NCBI GenBank assembly: GCA_041481445.1
Contig: JBGPBV010000136.1
Coordinates: 1 to 17,906 of the forward strand
Source: AA29 sp041481445
GTDB taxonomy: Bacteria; Acidobacteriota; Vicinamibacteria; Fen-336
Direction of reading: 5' to 3'
DNA: 17,906 bases
This document shows, piece after piece, positions 6,921 to 13,584 of the stretch. The notes beneath the pieces were generated by a model, which saw nothing but the letters and a program-made list of their open reading frames with translations, was not told the origin of the DNA and searched no databases. The position numbers were made by a program, and so were the translations under genes. Within the stretch, counting starts at the first letter, position 1; every line of letters begins with the position of its first letter.

Positions 6921-8077
6921 CAATTGGCCCCCGCTCCGGCCACCACGCTGACGGAGAACGTGTTGTGGGTCATCTCCGCGTCCGGGTCTTGCCCGAAATT
7001 GAGGCCGCCGCGCTGGAAGGTGAACAGATGGGACGCGGCCAGAGAGAGCTGCCGGGTCATGCGCCAGCCGACGTCAACGCTCAGCCGGCGCACCGTCGTC
7101 TCCGAGCCCACTCCCCGCAGGCGGAATATCGCCGGGACGCACCCCACACGAAACGAGCGCAGCAGGCCCCGGCTGAAGGTCGCGGTCACTCCTTCCGCCG
7201 TCACTGGACCGGGCTGGCCGACGACGGTGGTCAGGGTCCGCAAGAGAGCCAGGGCCGCCGTGCCCCTTCGGAACCGATGGTTGAAGCCTGCGCTCACCTC
7301 TGCCGCGACCGTGTGGCCCGCGAAGCGTGGCCCGGCTTCGAGCTCGAAATGGGCGAACGGGGTGATCTCCCGGCTCCAGCCGAGCGTCACGACCTGCGAC
7401 ACGGTGGCCTCCGGGCCGAACTCGAACCGTTGGGCGCTGTAGGTCACGCGGCCCTGCGCGACCGGTCCCATTCGCTGCTTGATCCACAGAGTGACCGCCT
7501 GCGTCTCGCTCACCGGGCCATCCACGACCTGCTCCTGGTTGAAGCTGTGCGTCACCGTTGCCGTGGTGAGGGTACCCAGCCGCCGCGAGAGCGACGCGGT
7601 CGAGGAGAGCCGTCGCGCCGGAAGCCGCCCCACCTCGAAGCCGGTGATGGTATTGAGCTGCCCGGCCGTCTGCGCCTCGGCGTAGGCGGCGGTGGCGGCG
7701 GCGGTCGTCCTTCTCGAAGGCATCCAGCTCAGGTCCAGTCCCCCCTCCTGATAAGCGGTGGCGGTGTCCAGCTCGCGATGATCCCTGTAGGCCTCCGCGT
7801 CCAGGGCGTAGCGCGCACGCAGCCTGAGCCGGTGGGAGCGGTGTCCGACGCCGACCCGAACGCTGAGCCGTGAGATGAAGTCCTCCTCTTTGTCGGAGGG
7901 CCGGGCGAAGAGGTTGTCGTCGTAGGCCTGGACGAGCGACAGCGAGGGCGTGAACTCGAAGCGCGACTGGGCCGTGGCCGAAGACGGGAAGAGGGTTGCG
8001 CTCATCAACACGACACCCGCGCCACGCGCAAGGGAGCGCGGGCCCGAGATGGACTCGTACCGTGGTCCGGCGTTCAT
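6920..8077 (-). CDS. Outer-membrane beta-barrel protein of the EPS locus
   Basis: This 385-aa protein has a likely signal peptide: a basic, Ser/Gly-rich start, hydrophobic GAGVVLMSATLFPSSATA, and cleavage near ATA-QS (about residue 36). The mature part begins FEFTPSLSLVQAYDDNLFA, the 'xxPSLSLxxxYDDNLF' opening typical of PEP-CTERM/XrtA-associated and related EPS beta-barrels. Amphipathic strands with alternating Arg/Thr/Ala follow (LSVRVGVGHRSHRLRLRARYAL and similar), as in outer-membrane barrels, ending in FSVSVVAGAGAN. The role is likely an outer-membrane EPS export or secretion pore, or a structural partner of it. It follows the NusG-like gene by 24 bases and precedes the chain-length gene by 11. 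The ribosome site is weak. The exact family is inferred from the N-terminal pattern and context. Confidence 0.8.
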   Translation of the reverse strand: MNAGPRYESISGPRSLARGAGVVLMSATLFPSSATAQSRFEFTPSLSLVQAYDDNLFARPSDKEEDFISRLSVRVGVGHRSHRLRLRARYALDAEAYRDHRELDTATAYQEGGLDLSWMPSRRTTAAATAAYAEAQTAGQLNTITGFEVGRLPARRLSSTASLSRRLGTLTTATVTHSFNQEQVVDGPVSETQAVTLWIKQRMGPVAQGRVTYSAQRFEFGPEATVSQVVTLGWSREITPFAHFELEAGPRFAGHTVAAEVSAGFNHRFRRGTAALALLRTLTTVVGQPGPVTAEGVTATFSRGLLRSFRVGCVPAIFRLRGVGSETTVRRLSVDVGWRMTRQLSLAASHLFTFQRGGLNFGQDPDAEMTHNTFSVSVVAGAGAN

Positions 8078-8101
8078 GGCAGGGTTCCGGCGGCGAGGCG
8101 G

Positions 8102-8683
8102 CTAGGCGGCGGGTTCGACCTGGGTGCAGTCGATCTCGACGGCCACACTGCGTTGGAGGAGATTGACCGAAAGCACCAGAAGGCCCTTGTCCGGTCGCAC
8201 CCTCGTCAGGATTCCCTCTACACCGGCCAACGGCCCGGAGACGATTCGCACCCGTCGCCCCTCGCGCAGGTACGGATGCGGCAGCATCGGCAAGCACGAG
8301 TCCACGAGGCGGCGGATGGCCTCGATCTCGGCCTCCCCGACCACGGCCGGCCGGTCCCACCCCTCCCCGAGGATGCGCACGAGGCCGCGGGCCTTGCGGA
8401 TCTCGGTGTGGGTGGCCTTGTCGAGCGCGTCGTTCACGAAGAGGTAGCCTGGGAACAACGGCGCCTTCACCAGGCGGCGCTGGCCGCCCCTGGTCGACCA
8501 GACGTCCATCTTCGGCAGGAAGGGGTGGAAGGCCTTGGCCGCCAACTGGTCGCACACCAGTTGCTCGCAGTGGCTGTTCGTCCAAAGCACGTACCAGAGG
8601 CGGCCGGAGACCGAGCGGGCGACGGTCTCGACCTCGGCCCTCACCAGCTCCGCACTTCTCGTCTCGATCTCCGCGGCCAGCAA
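8102..8683 (-). CDS. NusG/RfaH/LoaP-like specialised transcription elongation factor
   Basis: The protein has 193 residues. It begins at a TTG (8683) with AAGGGGG about seven bases upstream; a GTG further in is possible but has no suitable ribosome site. Residues about 28-125 form the NGN domain (LWYVLWTNSHCEQLVCDQLAAK, then APLFPGYLFVND, KARGLVRILG). A KOW domain follows (REGRRVRIVSGPLAGVEGIL, LLVLSVNLLQRSVAVEI). This is a NusG paralogue, shorter than RfaH-type fusions are long, and its position as first gene of an EPS operon is characteristic of RfaH, LoaP and UpxY, which bind RNA polymerase and let it read through long polysaccharide operons. It likely acts on this operon itself. A 31-nt hairpin lies in its leader. 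Confidence 0.9.
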   Translation of the reverse strand: MLAAEIETRSAELVRAEVETVARSVSGRLWYVLWTNSHCEQLVCDQLAAKAFHPFLPKMDVWSTRGGQRRLVKAPLFPGYLFVNDALDKATHTEIRKARGLVRILGEGWDRPAVVGEAEIEAIRRLVDSCLPMLPHPYLREGRRVRIVSGPLAGVEGILTRVRPDKGLLVLSVNLLQRSVAVEIDCTQVEPAA

Positions 8684-8698
8684 GGCTTCGCCCCCTTC

Positions 8699-8729
8699 GA
8701 TTCGGTCCCCCTTCCTGGAGGTCCGAACC
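8699..8729 (-). promoter_or_regulatory. Leader RNA hairpin before the NusG-like gene
   Basis: Read on the minus strand, the 31 nt fold as GGUUCGG / CCGAAUC (seven pairs, one G-U), an A-A mismatch, then CCUCC / GGGGG (five pairs, one U-G) closing a five-base loop AGGAA. Both imperfect pairs are G-U wobbles on this strand but mismatches on the opposite strand, so the fold makes sense as minus-strand RNA. It ends 15 bases before the TTG and beside the likely ribosome site. It could be a recruitment hairpin for the elongation factor (as with ops and dfn elements) or a translation control element. No U-tract follows, so it is not a terminator. Confidence 0.45.
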
Positions 8730-8797
8730 GCGCGCGATGTGTCTCGCTTCGAGGGCCTGAGGCGCCCTCGTGCGCATGTCTGAATCGCTTGGTGTTG

Positions 8798-8826
8798 AAG
8801 CTACGCGGAATGGCCGGCCCTGCCAA
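8798..8826 (-). promoter_or_regulatory. Candidate sigma-70 promoter of the EPS operon
   Basis: On the minus strand TTGGCA (8826-8821) and TAGCTT (8803-8798) are separated by exactly 17 bases. The -35 matches TTGACA at five of six positions; the -10 keeps the key T, A and final T. Start of transcription would fall near 8791, giving a leader of about 108 nt that contains the hairpin. No sigma-54 GG-N10-GC element was found in the same gap. Confidence 0.4.
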
Positions 8827-8827
8827 T

Positions 8828-8865
8828 CCGGGTATCCCGGAAAGACGTATCAGGAGATCCCTGAT
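8828..8865. promoter_or_regulatory. Two inverted repeats directly upstream of the EPS promoter
   Basis: CCGGG-TAT-CCCGG at 8828-8840 and ATCAGG-AGATC-CCTGAT at 8849-8865 are perfect in their arms. Their centres are 23 bases apart, near -43 and -66 of the proposed start, the usual places for an activator. They may be operators for the neighbouring LuxR-type regulator or the sigma-54 regulator; the two sites differ in sequence, so they could bind different proteins. Confidence 0.35.
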
Positions 8866-8968
8866 GGCGTGCACGAACGCCGGAGATTGACGTTCTCGCC
8901 GAAGCGTCGGCGTGGCTCCGACCGCAATCTGGGACGTTGCCGAGGGCGTTGAGCAGGAGGCCCGGCGG

Positions 8969-9601
8969 TCAGAGCTGGGTGATGCCGTGCTGGAGCGCGT
9001 AGCGGCAGAGGCCGACCGTCTCGCTGATGTCCAGCTTTTCCTTGATGTGCGCCCGGTGCGACTCGACGGTCTTGACGCTGACGCCGAGCAGCTCCGCGAT
9101 CTCGCGCGTGCGCTTGCCCTCGGCGATGAGCTGCAGGACCTGCCGCTCGCGCGCGCTCAAGGGATCCGGAGGCAGCGGGGTCCGGCTCCGGTACGCCTCG
9201 ACCACATATCGCGACACGGCCGGGCTCAAGTAGACGCCGCCCGCCGCCACGTCTCGGATGGCTCGAATGAGCTCCTTCGCCTCGTGCGTCTTCAGGACGA
9301 AGCCTCGTATCCCGGACTGGAGCGCCTCGAGGACGAGTTGCTCGTCGTAGCGGCTGGTCAGGAAGAGGGTCTTGGTCCCGGGAGAGGCGTGTTGGATCTC
9401 GCGTCCGGCATCCAGGCCGTTGAGGAGCGGCATGACGACATCGAGGACGACCACGTCGGGCTGCAGATCGCGCGCCAGCCGCACCGCCTCATGCCCGTCG
9501 GAGGCTTCGCCCACGACCTCGAAGCCGGCTCCGGTGAGAAGGATCCGGAAGGCCTCACGCACGCTGACATGGTCGTCGGCAAGGAGGATGCGAACGGGCA
9601 T
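8969..9601 (-). CDS. NarL/LuxR-family response regulator
   Basis: I place the start at the ATG at 9601 (210 aa), where the receiver domain begins MPVRILLADDH; a frame up to 9691 adds 30 residues unlike the family and runs over the divergent gene. The receiver has Asp9-Asp10, the phospho-acceptor Asp54 (VVVLDVVMP) and Lys104 (FVLKTHEA). A linker leads to the LuxR helix-turn-helix at about 148-192 (LSARERQVLQLIAEGKRTREIAELL, then SVKTVESHRAHIKEKL). It lies upstream of and in the same direction as the EPS operon, 285 bases from the NusG-like start, and diverges from the sigma-54 regulator. It is the obvious candidate regulator of the EPS promoter. Its sensor kinase is not next to it. Confidence 0.93.
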   Translation of the reverse strand: MPVRILLADDHVSVREAFRILLTGAGFEVVGEASDGHEAVRLARDLQPDVVVLDVVMPLLNGLDAGREIQHASPGTKTLFLTSRYDEQLVLEALQSGIRGFVLKTHEAKELIRAIRDVAAGGVYLSPAVSRYVVEAYRSRTPLPPDPLSARERQVLQLIAEGKRTREIAELLGVSVKTVESHRAHIKEKLDISETVGLCRYALQHGITQL

Positions 9602-9684
9602 GGCGTGGCAACCTACGCAAAGCCCATGCCCGTTGTCGTTGATGGCCGGACATTGGGCAATATCGCGCGCACAATGAGGGCGGC
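9602..9684. promoter_or_regulatory. Divergent promoter region between the two response regulators
   Basis: These 83 bases separate the starts of the minus-strand LuxR-type regulator and the plus-strand NtrC-type regulator. On the plus strand TTGATG (9639-9644) and TATCGC (9661-9666), 16 bases apart, are a weak sigma-70 candidate. The plus-strand gene has a good ribosome site (GAGGG); the minus-strand one is weak. Shared control is likely, but no operator was recognised. Confidence 0.3.
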
Positions 9685-11103
9685 ATGCCACAGGGGATCC
9701 TGATCGTCGAGGACGACGAGAGTACTCGGCGCTACCTGGCCGCCCTCCTCACCGCCATGGGCCACGAGGTGGCTTGCTCCGCCTCGGGCGAGCAGGCGTT
9801 GGATCGCTTGGCGAAGCAGCCCAGCCCCGGCGTCGTCGTCCTCGACCTCGTGCTCCCCGGCATGGGCGGCCTGGAGGTCCTCGACCGGATCCGCCAGTCC
9901 CATCCTTCCCTTCCCGTGATCGTCCTCTCCACGGTGAGCCGACTGAAGACCGTCGTCGACGCGGTCCAGCGGGGCGCCTCCGACTATCTGACCAAGCCGT
10001 TCGGGGAGCACGAGCTCGAGCTGGCGATCCAGAACGCCCTCGAGAAGCAGGTGCTGCAGGACGAAGTCAAGACGCTCAGACGGCGGTTGGCCGCGGGCCT
10101 CGGGCCGGACGACCTCGTCTGCGGCAGCAGCCCGATGCTGGACATCCGCGAGCTGGCGCGCCAGGTCGCAGACACGGACGTGCCCGTTCTGATCACGGGC
10201 GAGTCAGGCGTCGGCAAGGAGGTGGTCGCTCGTTTCATACACGGGCAGTCCGCGCGGCGAGCGGAGCCGTTCGTCAAGGTGAACTGCGCGGCCCTCCCGA
10301 ACGAGCTCCTCGAATCGGAGCTGTTCGGGTACGAGCGCGGGGCCTTCTCCGGCGCGCTCCGTGAGAAGCCCGGCAAGTTCGAGCTGGCCCATCGGGGCTC
10401 GATCCTGCTCGACGAGATCGGCGAAATGAGCCCCCACCTCCAGGCCAAGCTCCTGCACGTGCTGCAGGACGGCGAATACAGCCGGCTCGGAGGACGGGCG
10501 CCCTTGCGCGTCGACTCCCGAGTGCTGGCCACCACGAACGCCCGCCTGGCGGAAGAGGTTTCGGCCGGACGCTTCCGCGACGACCTGTACTTCCGTCTGG
10601 ACGTCATCCGCATCGAGGTGCCGCCGCTGCGCGAGCGGCGAGAAGACATTCCCCTGCTGTGCGCGCACTTCGTGCGCCGGTACGCGAAGAGGTACAAGAG
10701 TCCCGTTCGCGAGCTGGGGAGCGATGTGCTCGAGGCGTTCACGGCCCACGACTGGCCCGGCAACGTGCGGGAGCTCGAGAATGCCATCCGCCGCTACCTC
10801 ATCCTCCCGAGCCTGGGGACGTTGCCCGGCGCGCCTCGCCCGTCGCGCGCCGGCCGCGCGGCCCTCCCCGCCCTCCCCGCGCGCGGGGCATCCGAGGCCG
10901 GCCTTTCGCTGCGGGCGGTTGCGGCGCGCGCCGCTGAAAAGGCCGAGCGCGAGCTGGTGCGGCGCGTGCTCGAGGAGACGCGGTGGAACCGGAAGGAAGC
11001 GTCGCGTCGGCTGAAGATCTCGTACCGGGCGCTGCTCAACAAGCTCAAGAAGTGGAAGTCGGATCCGGAGGGGCCCGACCCGCATCGGACGGGCGAAGGG
11101 TGA
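9685..11103 (+). CDS. NtrC-family sigma-54-dependent response regulator
   Basis: The protein has 472 residues in the full NtrC layout. The receiver spans 1-~120, with acidic Glu9-Asp10-Asp11, phospho-acceptor Asp54 (VVVLDLVLPGM) and Lys104. The AAA+ domain runs from about 143 to 375: Walker A GESGVGKE at 172-179, the sigma-54 contact loop GAFSGA at 219-224 (the usual motif is GAFTGA), Walker B SILLDEIGEM at 239-248, an arginine finger region LRER at 315-318, and WPGNVRELEN at 357-366. A Pro/Ala-rich linker (380-410) leads to a Fis-type helix-turn-helix at about 425-457 (NRKEASRRLKISYRALLNKL). It is an enhancer-binding activator that remodels sigma-54 polymerase. It diverges from the LuxR-type regulator and is followed by the phosphorelay genes. 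The start ATG at 9685 has a GAGGG site five bases upstream. Confidence 0.95.
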   Translation: MPQGILIVEDDESTRRYLAALLTAMGHEVACSASGEQALDRLAKQPSPGVVVLDLVLPGMGGLEVLDRIRQSHPSLPVIVLSTVSRLKTVVDAVQRGASDYLTKPFGEHELELAIQNALEKQVLQDEVKTLRRRLAAGLGPDDLVCGSSPMLDIRELARQVADTDVPVLITGESGVGKEVVARFIHGQSARRAEPFVKVNCAALPNELLESELFGYERGAFSGALREKPGKFELAHRGSILLDEIGEMSPHLQAKLLHVLQDGEYSRLGGRAPLRVDSRVLATTNARLAEEVSAGRFRDDLYFRLDVIRIEVPPLRERREDIPLLCAHFVRRYAKRYKSPVRELGSDVLEAFTAHDWPGNVRELENAIRRYLILPSLGTLPGAPRPSRAGRAALPALPARGASEAGLSLRAVAARAAEKAERELVRRVLEETRWNRKEASRRLKISYRALLNKLKKWKSDPEGPDPHRTGEG

Positions 11104-11514
11104 CGCGGGATGCCAACAGAGCGCACGCGAGTGCCTACTGTGTGACGCTCACCAGCCCTGAGGCCGTTCGACGTTTGGATATCAAGGTGCGGTAGTCAAA
11201 AGCCGATCACCAGATCCACGCAAATTGAGCCCGACAAACTCTACCAATCGTCCGAAAACTCTTGACAAGCCAACGACCCGAGGAATAGGCTGCATCCTTC
11301 GCACCGCTCCCGCCCCCCTGGAGCGCCGTATCGCTCTCCTTGGAAGTGACAAACGTGGATGCCGAAATGAGCGATCCCCGATCGATTGAGATCGTCGTGG
11401 CTGAGACGCGGGTGCCGTTGTCGCCCCGCCTTGGACCCTGCCTCTGCGCCGATGTCAATAGTGGGCACATCATGGGGAACGACATCAGGCTCCGGAGCGC
11501 TGAGGGCACTGCGC
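11104..11514 (+). other. 411-base gap between the sigma-54 regulator and the RsbT-like gene
   Basis: The first part (to about 11270) is richer in A and T than its surroundings and holds no convincing gene. No terminator with a T-run was found after the regulator. A candidate promoter lies at 11262-11291. An open frame of 52 codons from the ATG at 11367 to 11525 overlaps the RsbT-like start; it has a poor ribosome site and no similarity to RsbS that I can see, so it is not called. The segment 11386-11514 is open in the RsbT frame but does not look like coding sequence. Confidence 0.5.
11262..11291 (+). promoter_or_regulatory. Candidate sigma-70 promoter for the phosphorelay genes
   Basis: A perfect -35 box TTGACA (11262-11267) is followed after 18 bases by TAGGCT (11286-11291), which keeps T, A and the final T of the -10 box. 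The surrounding bases are A/T-richer than the genome average here. Transcription would start near 11298 and run into the RsbT-like gene through a leader of about 217 bases. Confidence 0.45.
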
Positions 11515-11949
11515 ATGTCGGCTAGCCGAGCACCACGTCCGAAACCGGGAACGCTGGAGAACGTGGTGTCGATCACGTCTTCGGCCGATATCGTCACCGC
11601 GCGGCAGCGGGGGCGGGCCCTGGCGGCCGGGCTGGGCTTCTCGGGCGGCGACCTGACCGTGATCGTCACTGCCATCTCCGAGCTGGCGCGGAACATGATC
11701 GATTACGCCACCACCGGCGAGATCCTGCTGGGCCACGACGATCGCAACGACCGGCCGAGCCTGGTCATCGTCGCTCGGGACGAGGGGCCGGGCATCTCGG
11801 ACATCCCCCGGGCCGTGAGCGCGGGCTACTCCACGGGATCGGGCCTTGGCCTGGGCCTGCCGGGGGTGCGCCGGCTGATGGACGAGTTCGACATCTCGAG
11901 CCGGCCGGGCCAGGGGACCACGGTTACCGTCCGCAAATGGCTGCCTTGA
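11515..11949 (+). CDS. rsbT: RsbT-like serine/threonine switch kinase (HATPase_c)
   Basis: From the ATG at 11515 the protein has 144 residues, the usual RsbT size. It is a stand-alone GHKL ATPase domain: SSADIVTARQRGRALAAGLG at 22-41, the N-box SELARNMIDYA at 55-65, G1 box DEGPGI at 89-94, and G2 GSGLGLGLPGVRRLMDEF at 108-125, ending QGTTVTVRKW. The 'ELARN' N-box is typical of RsbT rather than of sigma-factor antagonists such as RsbW. RsbT phosphorylates RsbS/RsbR in the stressosome and, when free, binds the N-terminal domain of RsbU. No rsbS or rsbR is present in the window, but the next gene carries an RsbU-type N-terminus. The start has GAGG ten bases upstream; an earlier start at 11386 would add residues unlike the family. 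A 121-base gap separates it from the kinase gene. Confidence 0.88.
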   Translation: MSASRAPRPKPGTLENVVSITSSADIVTARQRGRALAAGLGFSGGDLTVIVTAISELARNMIDYATTGEILLGHDDRNDRPSLVIVARDEGPGISDIPRAVSAGYSTGSGLGLGLPGVRRLMDEFDISSRPGQGTTVTVRKWLP

Positions 11950-12070
11950 AGTAGACGTGCGTGGGGCTTCCCACCGTCCTCCTCGCACGAGGGTTGGGGG
12001 CCGCCAGACGCGGGCGCAACGGAAACGGGCGAGGCGCGGGTGGTCAGCGCCCCGAGCCGGGGATATCGAG

Positions 12071-13198
12071 ATGAGAGTCGCACTCCAGGAGCTCACCGAA
12101 CAGTACTCCGCGGCACTGCGGGAATACTGCACCGAGGGCGGCGAAGCCTCCCTGCTGCGCGGATACCAGCTCGGACGCCGAGCGGTGGCGGCAGGCCTGG
12201 GCGTGCTGGAGATGTCCACCCTGCACCAGGAGGCTCTGGTGGAGGCCCTGCTGGAGATGCTGGCCCGCGACGGGAGCGCCCATATCGCCACCAGGGCGTC
12301 CGAGTTCTTCGCGGAGTGCCTGGCCCCCTTCGAGCTGACGCGCTGCAGCATCCAGGAAGCGCACGCGGCAATGTGCGACGACAACCGGGGGCTGAAGCAG
12401 CGCCTGAGCGCCGCCCTGAGCGACTTCGTGGGCGCGCAGGATGAGCTCCTGGAGGAGAAGAGGCTCAGCAACCTCAAGACAGATTTCATCTCCGTGATCA
12501 GCCACGAGGTCCGCACGCCGCTCACCTCGATCCACGGTGCCCTCAACCTGCTCCTGATCGGGTTGGGGGGTGAGTTCAATCCGAAGGGACAGCGGCTCAT
12601 GGACGTCGCCTACCGGAACAGCCGGCGGCTCATGCGCTTCGTCAACGACGTCCTGGAGCTCCAGCGGATGGAGCTGGGCACGATGACCCTGGACATGCGC
12701 CCGTGCGAGCTGCAGTCGCTGCTGGAGCAATCCGTCGAGGCCAGCCAGGCGTACGCCAGCCAACTCGGGATCCGGCTCGTCCTGAAGCAGGTCCCCGCGG
12801 GGGTCCGGGTGCGGGTCGACGCTGACCGGACGATGCAGGTGATGGCCAACCTGCTCTCGAACGCGATCAAGTTCTCCCCCACGGGAGAGACGGTCTCGGT
12901 CGAGGCCTCCCGGCACGGTTCCGTCGTGCGGGTAGCGGTGATCGACCATGGACCCGGAGTGCCCCAGGCGTTCCGGAGCCGCATCTTCCAGAAGTTCTCC
13001 CAGGCGGAGCGCTCTTCCGAACGCGAGGGCTCCGGGCTGGGCTTGAGCATCACCAAGGCCATCGTGGAGCAGTTGGGTGGTCGCGTCGGCTTCGAGAGCG
13101 AGGTGGGCTGCACGACGTTCTATTTCGACTTTCTGGAGTGGGGGCCGCAGCCGGCCTCCCTGAACAAGGAGGAGGACACTTGGGCAGCCGACCGCTGA
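12071..13198 (+). CDS. Soluble histidine kinase with RsbU-type N-terminal (RsbT-binding) domain
   Basis: From the ATG at 12071 the protein has 375 residues; the GTG at 11957 would add 38 unconserved residues. Residues 1-100 (LTEQYSAALREYCTEGGEAS, LGRRAVAAGLGVLEMSTLHQ, the 'PFELTRCSIQEAHAAM' end) resemble the RsbU N-terminal four-helix domain, which binds RsbT. A helical linker (105-135) leads to the HisKA domain with the phospho-acceptor His145 in SHEVRTPLTSIHGA. The HATPase domain has N-box NLLSNAIKFSP (260-270), G1 DHGPGVP (292-298) and G2 GSGLGLSITKAIVEQLGG (320-337). No membrane segment is present, so it is cytosolic. In known RsbU proteins this domain regulates a PP2C phosphatase; here the output is a histidine kinase. 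The stop overlaps the receiver gene by 19 bases. A short inverted repeat (GTGGG-GCTT-CCCAC, 11961-11974) lies in the gap upstream. Confidence 0.88.
   Translation: MRVALQELTEQYSAALREYCTEGGEASLLRGYQLGRRAVAAGLGVLEMSTLHQEALVEALLEMLARDGSAHIATRASEFFAECLAPFELTRCSIQEAHAAMCDDNRGLKQRLSAALSDFVGAQDELLEEKRLSNLKTDFISVISHEVRTPLTSIHGALNLLLIGLGGEFNPKGQRLMDVAYRNSRRLMRFVNDVLELQRMELGTMTLDMRPCELQSLLEQSVEASQAYASQLGIRLVLKQVPAGVRVRVDADRTMQVMANLLSNAIKFSPTGETVSVEASRHGSVVRVAVIDHGPGVPQAFRSRIFQKFSQAERSSEREGSGLGLSITKAIVEQLGGRVGFESEVGCTTFYFDFLEWGPQPASLNKEEDTWAADR
13166..13175 (+). promoter_or_regulatory. Strong ribosome binding site fixing the receiver's TTG start
   Basis: AAGGAGGAGG lies four to seven bases before the TTG at 13180. 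A GTG at 13138 lies upstream of it and would add residues not typical of a receiver, so the TTG is preferred. Confidence 0.7.
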
Positions 13199-13584
13199 AG
13201 CGCATCCTCCTCGTGGAGGACGACCCCGACATCCAGATGGTGACGTCCATGACCCTGGGAAGCTTCGGGGGCTACACCGTCCAGGCCTGTTCCTCGGCTC
13301 TACAGGCCATCGAGTGCGCGGCCGCCTTCGCCCCCGATCTCATCCTCCTGGACATGATGATGCCCGGTGGCAAGGACGGAATGTACACGCTGAAGGCCCT
13401 GCGCGAGATCCCCCAGACGGCCAGCACTCCGGTGATCCTCCTGACCGCCAAGGTCCAACCGTCCGATGTCGTGCGTTACAAAGACCTCGATTCCCTGGCC
13501 CTCATCCGCAAACCCTTCGAGCCGACCGCGCTGGTGGACACGATTCAAGGGATCTGGACCCGATACAGTGCCCAGGCTCACTGA
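13180..13584 (+). CDS. Stand-alone receiver (single-domain response regulator)
   Basis: This 134-aa protein is a CheY-like receiver and nothing else. It begins LKRILLVEDDPDIQMV, with acidic Glu13-Asp14-Asp15, the phospho-acceptor Asp58 (LILLDMMMPGGKDG), Thr89 and Lys111 (LIRKPFEP). No DNA-binding or enzymatic output domain follows. Its TTG start overlaps the kinase gene by 19 bases and its stop overlaps the HPt gene by 17, so the three are translated together. It is the likely first phosphate acceptor from the kinase, passing phosphate to the HPt protein. Confidence 0.92.
   Translation: MGSRPLKRILLVEDDPDIQMVTSMTLGSFGGYTVQACSSALQAIECAAAFAPDLILLDMMMPGGKDGMYTLKALREIPQTASTPVILLTAKVQPSDVVRYKDLDSLALIRKPFEPTALVDTIQGIWTRYSAQAH

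Noticed and set aside
8897..8912. Hairpin CGCCGA-AGCG-TCGGCG downstream of the LuxR-type regulator as a terminator
   Set aside because: Six pairs only and no T-run on the minus strand after it.
9602..9691. Upstream extension of the LuxR-type regulator to 9691
   Set aside because: The extra 30 residues are Cys-rich, unlike receivers, and overlap the start of the divergent regulator.
11176..11190. Sigma-54-like element TGGATATCAAGGTGC upstream of the RsbT-like gene
   Set aside because: Only GG and GC positions plus two others match; the nearby TTGACA promoter is a better candidate.
11367..11525. Small open frame that might be an RsbS remnant
   Set aside because: No STAS-like sequence is visible and the ribosome site is poor.
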